From an uncultured bacterium (GTDB lineage Bacteria; CALINM01), in the NCBI GenBank assembly GCA_938045315.1, contig CALINM010000095.1:1-5385 (forward strand): DNA of 5,385 nt. The letters run 5' to 3'. A model generated the notes under the pieces. That model ran no database searches. It was not told the origin of the DNA and worked only from the letters and a program-made list of their open reading frames with translations. Below, piece by piece: positions 1 to 5,385 of the stretch. The translations under genes and the position numbers were made by a program. Position 1 is the first letter of the stretch. Each line of letters begins with the position of its first letter.

Positions 1-43
1 TTGTTATCTTGAAAAAAAATCTTTTATTTAGTAAGTTATTATA

Positions 44-49
44 GAGGAG
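44..49 (+). promoter_or_regulatory. Ribosome binding site of lon
   Basis: GAGGAG lies five bases before the ATG at 55, a good Shine-Dalgarno match. It supports that ATG as the lon start. All three forward frames of the 54-base leader hit a stop (TGA at 10-12, TAG at 29-31, TAG at 42-44), so the reading frame cannot be extended upstream. An upstream gene could end within this leader, but its frame cannot be told. The leader is very AT-rich. I see no convincing -35/-10 pair and no CIRCE-type inverted repeat. Confidence 0.8.
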
Positions 50-54
50 TTTTT

Positions 55-2397
55 ATGCTAATAAGATTTGAACCCTATCCAGAAAGAATTCTTTTACCTG
101 AAGAGGTGCCTCTTATTATTACTAAAGAAAATATTTCCTTACCCGGTGCTATTCAATCAAGCTTCTTCATTGACAAAAAGCACATAGAAGCTATTGAAAA
201 GGCATTTATTTCTCATAAAATAATAGTGATAGTACCACCCCTTGATACATTTAAAGAAGAGTTTTTTACTGAGTCAGACTTAAATCCCATAGGGAGTGCA
301 TTGAAGATATTACAACTTGTGCATTTACCTGAAGGGGGACTAAAAATATTAACGGAATGTCAATTTAGGGTGAGAATTACCAAACTCTATGAGCTACATC
401 CCTATCCCATAGCTAAGGTTGAAGAAGTGGTTGAGTTATATGAAAAAAACATAGTAATAGAAGCTTTAATGCAAAGTGTTCTTTCAATGCTTAAAATTTG
501 CAATTCCCTGGGCAAAAATTTCCCTCTGGACGCTACAAATATAGCTGAAAGGCTTCAAGATGCGGGTAAATTATCTGATTTTGTTGGAATGATTCTCGGT
601 CTTGATTTACCTCAACTAATTGAAATATTAAACACTGTAGATCCAGCAGAGAGACTGAAAAAAATATTTCTCTTCCTTAGCACAGAGGTAGATCTCCTTC
701 AAGTCAAGGGCAAACTTCAAGCGGAAGCCACAAGATTAATCGGCAAAACCCAAAGAGATTATCTCTTGAGGCAACAGCTAAAAATTATACAAAAAGAACT
801 CGGAGAAGAAGAATCACTAACCCAGGAAATTGATGAATTAACCAAGAGCATTAAAGAAGCTAATATGCCTAAAAAAGTTGAGGAGATTGCTTTTAAAGAA
901 CTTTCAAGGCTTTCTAAGATGAATCCTGCTTCAGCTGAATTTACTGTAACAAGAACATATCTTGATTATCTTATTTCAATGCCCTGGTCAAAATCAACGG
1001 AAGATAAACTGGATATAAACAATGCAAAAGCAATTCTTGATGAAGATCATTATAATTTAGAAAAAGTAAAAGAAAGGATACTAGAATTTCTTGCAGTAAG
1101 AAAGCTAAAAGGGGGAGATCAAAAGGGGCCAATTTTATGTTTTGTTGGTCCACCAGGAGTAGGAAAAACATCTTTAGGCAAATCAATTGCTCGCTCGCTG
1201 GGGAGGAAATTTATTAGATTATCTCTTGGTGGTATGAAAGATGAGGCTGAAATAAGGGGACATAGAAGAACTTATGTTGGTGCAATGCCAGGTAGAATCA
1301 TACAAGAAATAAAAAGGTGTGGTTCTAATAATCCCGTTTTCATACTCGATGAAGTTGATAAAATTGGCAGGGATTTCAGAGGTGATCCTTCTTCAGCGCT
1401 CCTTGAAGTTCTAGATCCAGAACAAAATAATGCTTTTCTTGATCACTATTTAGATGTTCCTTTTGACCTTAGCAAAGTCCTTTTCATTACCACAGCAAAT
1501 CTTTTAGATCCAATACCTGCTCCCCTTAGAGATAGGATGGAAGTGATCAATATTTCTGGCTACACAGAAGAAGAAAAGGTTAAAATTGCTGAAAAGCATC
1601 TTATACCAAAACAGATTAAGGAAAATGGCCTTGAAAGTTTTGATATTTCTTTTACTCAACAGGCTATAATTAAGATTATACGTGAATATACAAGAGAAGC
1701 AGGACTGAGAAATTTAGAGAGAAATATCGCAAATATTTGTAGAAAAATTGCTAAAGAAATAACACAATATGGTGAGAAAAAATTTGTTATTAACGAAAAA
1801 ACTGTATCCAAATTTTTAGGTCCAAGAAAATTTTACTATGAAAGGGCATTTTATAGCCAAATACCCGGTGTAGCAATAGGACTTGCATGGACAGAGAGTG
1901 GTGGTGACATTATATTTGTGGAAGCTACAAAGATGAAGGGAGACAAAGGACTTATTTTAACAGGATATTTAGGTGATGTGATGAAAGAATCTGCACAGGC
2001 TGCAGTAAGCTATATTAGAAGTAATGCTGAGAAGTTCAATATAGATCCAGATATCTTTTCAAAGCACGATATTCATATACATGTTCCCCAAGGTGCCATA
2101 CCAAAGGATGGTCCATCTGCAGGTATAACAATCGTTGCAGCACTCCTCTCTCTTTTTTCAAACAAACCTGTGAGAAATGATGTAGCAATGACAGGTGAAA
2201 TAACACTAACAGGCAGAATACTTCCCATAGGTGGTATTAAAGAAAAAGCACTTGCAGCAAGACGTTCGGGGATAAAAAAGGTTATTATACCTAAGGATAA
2301 TGAAGCAGACCTTCAAGAATTACCAAAATTTGTAAAAAAAGATGTCACCTTTATAGCTGTCAGCAACGTAGACGAAGCAATACCACATATATTTTAA
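55..2397 (+). CDS. lon: ATP-dependent serine protease Lon (LonA type)
   Basis: This is a cytoplasmic, ring-forming AAA+ protease. The family unfolds and degrades damaged proteins and selected regulators, using ATP hydrolysis to feed a Ser-Lys protease chamber. At 780 residues it is full length (E. coli Lon has 784). Residues 1 to about 200 are the substrate-binding LonN region. A helical, coiled-coil linker follows, with the family signature QRDYLLRQQL at 233-242. The AAA+ module has Walker A GPPGVGKT (365-372), Walker B VFILDE (428-433), sensor-1 Asn482, the PLRDRME arginine segment (490-496) and YTREAGLR (545-552). The protease domain starts near 590, with PGVAIGLAWT at 604-613. It carries the catalytic Ser688 in KDGPSAG and Lys731 in GGIKEK. 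These match E. coli Ser679 and Lys722 with the same +9 offset as Walker A, so the core has no net insertion or deletion between them. All catalytic residues are present and the gene should be active. The N-terminal 40 residues are diverged from the usual LonN opening. A good ribosome binding site precedes the ATG. The gene converges on a glycosyltransferase operon, and nothing suggests a functional link. Confidence 0.97.
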   Translation: MLIRFEPYPERILLPEEVPLIITKENISLPGAIQSSFFIDKKHIEAIEKAFISHKIIVIVPPLDTFKEEFFTESDLNPIGSALKILQLVHLPEGGLKILTECQFRVRITKLYELHPYPIAKVEEVVELYEKNIVIEALMQSVLSMLKICNSLGKNFPLDATNIAERLQDAGKLSDFVGMILGLDLPQLIEILNTVDPAERLKKIFLFLSTEVDLLQVKGKLQAEATRLIGKTQRDYLLRQQLKIIQKELGEEESLTQEIDELTKSIKEANMPKKVEEIAFKELSRLSKMNPASAEFTVTRTYLDYLISMPWSKSTEDKLDINNAKAILDEDHYNLEKVKERILEFLAVRKLKGGDQKGPILCFVGPPGVGKTSLGKSIARSLGRKFIRLSLGGMKDEAEIRGHRRTYVGAMPGRIIQEIKRCGSNNPVFILDEVDKIGRDFRGDPSSALLEVLDPEQNNAFLDHYLDVPFDLSKVLFITTANLLDPIPAPLRDRMEVINISGYTEEEKVKIAEKHLIPKQIKENGLESFDISFTQQAIIKIIREYTREAGLRNLERNIANICRKIAKEITQYGEKKFVINEKTVSKFLGPRKFYYERAFYSQIPGVAIGLAWTESGGDIIFVEATKMKGDKGLILTGYLGDVMKESAQAAVSYIRSNAEKFNIDPDIFSKHDIHIHVPQGAIPKDGPSAGITIVAALLSLFSNKPVRNDVAMTGEITLTGRILPIGGIKEKALAARRSGIKKVIIPKDNEADLQELPKFVKKDVTFIAVSNVDEAIPHIF

Positions 2398-2430
2398 TTT
2401 CCACAAAAGGCATCTTAGATTTTTTACAAC

Positions 2431-3192
2431 CTATTTGCTAATTTTTTCTCTATTTTTTTTCTCCCAGATCAGTGCATATTTTAGAAAAGTATAAAAAAAA
2501 TTACTCATAGAAATAATTAATCCCTGAATACCATCCAAAAACCCCATTTTTAAAAAATAGTGTTTAAAGAATCCATAAAAGGGATTAAATAGCAATTCAA
2601 TAATCCCTGCTTTTCTCCCCTCCTTAATATATGCATCTGCACTAATTACTGCATAAGTTATAACCCTTTTAAAATGATCCGTCACATCTTTATAAGAATA
2701 GTGATATAGATCCCCTGATAATTTTTTAATACGACCATCAACAACTAACCTATCATGGGGATCAGTGCCAACCCATCTTGCTTTTTCCTTTTTAACTAAC
2801 CTTAATTTCCAGTCGGGATACCAGGCATGATTTATCCATTTGCCCACATAAAATGTTTTTCTATTTACCGCATACCCATCACAATCAGGATTTGTAATAG
2901 CATTAATTATAGATCTCTTTAATTCCTCAGAAAGAGCCTCATCACAATCAAGGGCTAAAACCCAGGGATTGCTACATTTTTCTAATGCGCTATTTTTCTG
3001 TGCCACATGACCTTTCCAATCTTCCTCATAGACTTTTGCACCAAACTGCCTTGCAATCTCTCTCGTATTATCGGTTGAATGTGAGTCCACAACTATTATC
3101 TCATTAGCAATATCCTTTATACTTTTAAGACATCTTTCGATATTGCTCTCTTCATTGAAAGATATTATAGAAACAGAAAGTGGTAGTTTCAT
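2431..3192 (-). CDS. WaaE/KdtX-like family 2 glycosyltransferase
   Basis: This 253-residue GT-A glycosyltransferase probably adds one sugar from a nucleotide donor to a lipid-linked surface glycan at the cytoplasmic face of the inner membrane. The opening strand SVSIISFNEESNIERCL (residues 6-22) and VVDSHSTDNT (34-43) form the nucleotide-binding half. KGHVAQKN (60-67) and the metal-binding DCD (82-84) in LALDCDEALS follow. The middle part has VNRKTFYVGKWI (109-120), a WYPDWKLRL stretch (124-132) and GDLYHYSY (160-167). This pattern is typical of the WaaE/KdtX group, some members of which add glucose to the inner core of LPS. The C-terminal region, about 197-243, is hydrophobic and aromatic and probably attaches the enzyme to the membrane. 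The start follows the upstream gene's stop by 3 bases, with GAAAGGG (3207-3201) eight bases before it inside that gene. It is the last gene of the run, and an A8 tract lies near its 3' end. The GT2 fold is sure and the subgroup likely. The sugar is unknown. Confidence 0.9.
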   Translation of the reverse strand: MKLPLSVSIISFNEESNIERCLKSIKDIANEIIVVDSHSTDNTREIARQFGAKVYEEDWKGHVAQKNSALEKCSNPWVLALDCDEALSEELKRSIINAITNPDCDGYAVNRKTFYVGKWINHAWYPDWKLRLVKKEKARWVGTDPHDRLVVDGRIKKLSGDLYHYSYKDVTDHFKRVITYAVISADAYIKEGRKAGIIELLFNPFYGFFKHYFLKMGFLDGIQGLIISMSNFFYTFLKYALIWEKKNREKISK

Positions 3193-3195
3193 AGC

Positions 3196-4350
3196 CTAAT
3201 CCCTTTCAAATAAAAGTTCTGCAAATTTTTTTGCCTGACTTTCCCATGTTACATTTCTTAATTTTTTTTGGGCTTTTGAAACTATTGCATTTAATTTATT
3301 TTCTTCTTTAATGTAATTTTCGACCGTTTTATACAATGCCATAGGATGGGCATCTATAAAAATCATCTCCTCTTCACTGAAAAAACTTGGTGCGCTACCA
3401 TCAATAAAATCTATAACAGGAAGCCCCATAGCTACCATTTCATAATTTACATAGGATATGTTTGTTAGTGAAGCAACTACACCAAAATGAGAATTTCTAT
3501 ATAAACTTTTAAGAGATTCTGCATTAAGCTTTCCTAAATTATTGCCCAAAGGCAGTTTAATATTCTTTTCGATACCAAAAAAATTTATCTCTACTTTTAC
3601 ATTATTTTTATCAAACATGTATTTCAAATACTTTAATTGTTCGATCAATAAAAAAGGAGCTCTTTTAGGGTCCCTTTTAATATAAACAGCAAATCTTATT
3701 GGTTCACTAATTTTTATCTCTCTTTTTTCAATGTTATATATCCCCAATTCCACCGGAAATTCTATGTACTTTACATCCCTATGGGGTAAAAATTTTTTTA
3801 TCATTTTTGCATTCCAGGGCCCTAAACTAATCATTTTTAGCCCCATTTTATAAGTATTTAGAGAGAGAAGATAATAATCACTCATGGGGTAAAAAAAGGG
3901 TTCAAAGTCTTGTATGAAATAGGCTTTTAGCCCAAATTTTTTTTGATTAGCTACTAAATGGTAACAAGTATTCCATTTTGTTGCAATGCCAATATCATAA
4001 TAATTTGATTGAAAAGCTTCTCTTGTAAGAATTTTACCTTCCCATTCAGGGAAATTGATAACGGCATTTTCCTCCATCTCTTCAATAGATTTATCGTTGA
4101 TCGCAATATAATCAACTTTGTGCCCCATTTTACATAGATATGTTCCAAGTCTTAATATGCCCGTATGTCCACCACTGAATTTCGAAATTTCTGGAACTAT
4201 AAAAGCTATTGAACAATTTAAATTTTCTGGATAAATCTGCTTTTCACAAAAAATATCTGTTTCATTAGTGTAAAAACTTCCAATCTCCTTAGAAAACTTA
4301 TTAATCTTTTTTCTATACCTATAAGCTCTCAAAAAATCATTTAACCCCAT
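3196..4350 (-). CDS. GT-B glycosyltransferase, WsaF/rhamnosyltransferase-like
   Basis: This 384-residue protein looks like a two-domain GT-B glycosyltransferase that builds a surface polysaccharide in the cytoplasm. The N-terminal acceptor half starts its first strand at CSIAFIVPEIS (46-56), followed by the glycine loop SGGH (59-62). It then has the segment FIQDFEPFFYPM (145-156). That QDxEPxFYPM pattern is characteristic of WsaF-type rhamnosyltransferases and related enzymes in O-antigen and rhamnan clusters. The C-terminal donor half begins near residue 218, with IKRDPKRAP (224-232). It ends with the donor-binding block YEMVAMGLPVI (303-313), where Glu304 sits in the usual ExxxxGxP position. 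The length suits a single-function enzyme. There is no signal peptide or clear membrane helix. The first 40 residues are basic and helical, possibly for membrane contact. The ATG overlaps the upstream gene's stop as TGATG, with AGGGGG (4360-4355) just before it, so translational coupling is likely. The GT-B fold is well supported. Rhamnose as the donor is only suggested by family resemblance. Confidence 0.85.
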   Translation of the reverse strand: MGLNDFLRAYRYRKKINKFSKEIGSFYTNETDIFCEKQIYPENLNCSIAFIVPEISKFSGGHTGILRLGTYLCKMGHKVDYIAINDKSIEEMEENAVINFPEWEGKILTREAFQSNYYDIGIATKWNTCYHLVANQKKFGLKAYFIQDFEPFFYPMSDYYLLSLNTYKMGLKMISLGPWNAKMIKKFLPHRDVKYIEFPVELGIYNIEKREIKISEPIRFAVYIKRDPKRAPFLLIEQLKYLKYMFDKNNVKVEINFFGIEKNIKLPLGNNLGKLNAESLKSLYRNSHFGVVASLTNISYVNYEMVAMGLPVIDFIDGSAPSFFSEEEMIFIDAHPMALYKTVENYIKEENKLNAIVSKAQKKLRNVTWESQAKKFAELLFERD

Positions 4351-5270
4351 CAGGCCCCCTTAAATATTTTGTAAAAACTAAAACAAGACTTTATGAAAAA
4401 GGGTAAAAAAATCCCCTCCTTCAATGCAATTCTAAAGCTTCTTAGAACCAAATCATAACGTTTTTTTTGTATCATTTTTGGTATAAATTTATAGTTCTTC
4501 ATGAATTTTTTCTTTTTTAGCCTTTCAGGATTAACAATTTGATCTAAATAAAATCTTTTCTTTGCATGAAAAACCATCTCAAAGAGTAAATATTCTTCAA
4601 AAATATCCTCAAAGTCTCCTTTGACTACCTTTGTTGCCTGCCCCTCATACTGTCTAAACCAGGAAAGAACTTCTGGAATTACATACAAATATCCACACGT
4701 TAATTGTCTGATCCACATATCTATATCTAACAGAAATTTTAATTCTGTTTTGAAAGTACCAATCCATAGATTTTCTCTCCTGAACATAACAGTAGTTGGC
4801 TCACCGATCCAATTGCCATGTTTTAATGTAAGTTCTATAGCTCTTATGCTATCTATCATTCCAATTTCTGGTTGCTTTATAACCTCATTTCTATCTCCAA
4901 AGATGCCCCTGAAGGATGTAACAAGAGAAACCTCATGATATTTTTCCATTACTTCAATATATTTCTCAAGTAAATTAGGCTCGAATTTATCATCAGCCAT
5001 AAGGTATTTAATATACTTACCCGTTGCATAAAATAAAGCCCTATTCCAGTTTCCCCCAATACCCAAATTTTTATCATTTTGAAAGAACCTTACTCTTTTA
5101 TCATAAAGAAACTTTTTTACTATATTAGCAGTATTATCTGATGAGCAGTCATCAACAATTATTAGTTCAAAATTACCATAAGTTTGTGTAAGTACACTCT
5201 CTATTGCTTCCTCTATAAATTCACCTTTATTAAAAGTTGGTACCAAAACAGAAACTAATGGATTACCCAT
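4350..5270 (-). CDS. Family 2 glycosyltransferase (GT-A)
   Basis: This 306-residue GT2 enzyme is the first gene of the minus-strand glycosyltransferase run. It should transfer a sugar from a nucleotide donor to a growing surface glycan in the cytoplasm. The N-terminus is a textbook GT2 opening: VSVLVPTFNKGEFIEEAIESV (residues 6-26), then QTYGNFELIIVDDCSSDNT (29-47), where Asp40/Asp41 bind the nucleotide. NLGIGGNWNRAL (68-79) follows, and MADD (91-94) takes the place of the metal-binding DxD motif. LDIDMW (181-186) matches the position of the usual catalytic-base motif, with Asp184 the best candidate. Residues from about 220 form a basic, helical tail that may lie on the membrane. The ATG at 5270 is the only sensible start: an in-frame TAA lies four codons upstream and the first conserved strand begins at residue 6. 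Unlike the other genes here, it has no recognisable Shine-Dalgarno sequence. Its stop overlaps the next gene's ATG by one base. Donor and acceptor are unknown. Many enzymes with this layout are annotated as rhamnosyl- or galactosyltransferases. Confidence 0.92.
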   Translation of the reverse strand: MGNPLVSVLVPTFNKGEFIEEAIESVLTQTYGNFELIIVDDCSSDNTANIVKKFLYDKRVRFFQNDKNLGIGGNWNRALFYATGKYIKYLMADDKFEPNLLEKYIEVMEKYHEVSLVTSFRGIFGDRNEVIKQPEIGMIDSIRAIELTLKHGNWIGEPTTVMFRRENLWIGTFKTELKFLLDIDMWIRQLTCGYLYVIPEVLSWFRQYEGQATKVVKGDFEDIFEEYLLFEMVFHAKKRFYLDQIVNPERLKKKKFMKNYKFIPKMIQKKRYDLVLRSFRIALKEGIFLPFFIKSCFSFYKIFKGA

Positions 5271-5385
5271 GGAGTTATATTACATTAATCAAAATTTTAT
5301 TTCAAATCCATTAACAGATGAATTTGAGGAAGAATTAGTATATTATCTAAACTTTGTGAAGCTAATTTATAAAATTTTATCAGTT
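5271..5385. other. AT-rich edge region, possible fragment of a neighbouring gene
   Basis: These 115 bases lie upstream of the first glycosyltransferase gene and run to the window edge. Two frames stay open to the edge. On the minus strand, 28 sense codons end at a TAA at 5299-5297, 26 bases before the glycosyltransferase ATG. This would suit the tail of an upstream operon gene. On the plus strand, a frame runs from ATG 5269 through 39 codons without a stop, with an acidic stretch TDEFEEELVYY. It would share the CATG at 5268-5271 with the divergent glycosyltransferase start and has no clear ribosome binding site. At most one is likely real, and neither translation is recognisable. The promoter of the glycosyltransferase run could also lie here, but I see no convincing -35/-10 pair. 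Confidence 0.3.

Noticed and set aside
1-42. Possible lon promoter: TTGTTA at 1-6 or TTGAAA at 9-14 with AT-rich -10-like hexamers, including TATTAT at 37-42
   Set aside because: The spacings are wrong (15 or 22 bases) for the better hexamers, and TATTAT abuts the ribosome binding site. Such matches are expected by chance in sequence this AT-rich. No heat-shock CIRCE repeat is present.
971-1186. 71-codon open frame on the minus strand inside lon
   Set aside because: It lies antisense to the conserved linker and Walker A region of lon. Its leucine-rich translation mirrors the codons of the real gene and shows no recognisable domain.
2413-2426. Possible intrinsic terminator: small palindrome followed by T6
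   Set aside because: The stem would be only three base pairs with a three-base loop and little G+C, too weak to call.
3954-4148. 64-codon open frame on the plus strand inside the GT-B gene
   Set aside because: It is antisense to a well-supported glycosyltransferase, with no good start context or recognisable product.
4621-4938. 105-codon open frame on the plus strand inside the first GT2 gene
   Set aside because: It is antisense to the conserved middle of the glycosyltransferase, including the LDIDMW motif. The translation is not protein-like and has no family signature.
1-5385. CRISPR array, tRNA or rRNA gene, insertion sequence, long direct or inverted repeats
   Set aside because: I looked for regularly spaced repeats, tRNA-like cloverleaf ends, transposase motifs and terminal repeats and saw none. 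Coding sequence fills nearly the whole window.

Overview
The window is AT-rich bacterial DNA and is fully accounted for by four complete genes in two convergent blocks. On the plus strand is a full-length ATP-dependent protease Lon (55-2397). On the minus strand is a tight run of three glycosyltransferase genes (5270 down to 2431). The two blocks meet tail to tail across 33 bases.

The organism is probably a Gram-negative or otherwise diderm bacterium. The last gene of the minus-strand run looks like the WaaE/KdtX-type GT2 enzymes that act on lipopolysaccharide or lipooligosaccharide core, and bacterial LonA is typical of such genomes. The strongly A/T-biased codons fit AT-rich lineages, for example Nitrospirota, Desulfobacterota or Campylobacterota relatives. 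That assignment is a guess from composition and I cannot fix a genus.

In order of transcription, the minus-strand module is: a GT-A family 2 glycosyltransferase (306 aa), a GT-B glycosyltransferase resembling the WsaF-type rhamnosyltransferases (384 aa), and a WaaE-like GT-A family 2 glycosyltransferase (253 aa). The first two genes overlap by one base (TGATG), and 3 bases separate the second from the third. They almost certainly form one transcript and probably add successive sugars to one cell-surface glycan (LPS core, O-chain or another surface polysaccharide). Donor and acceptor sugars cannot be read from the sequence.

The last 115 bases, upstream of the first glycosyltransferase, have no confident gene. 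Two short frames on opposite strands stay open to the window edge, and one may be a fragment of a neighbouring gene. I found no RNA gene, CRISPR array, mobile element or long repeat. I do not see a new biological system here. The observations below are modest: an absent Shine-Dalgarno sequence at the head gene, A8 tracts in all three glycosyltransferase genes, a diverged Lon N-terminus, and a terminator-poor convergent junction.
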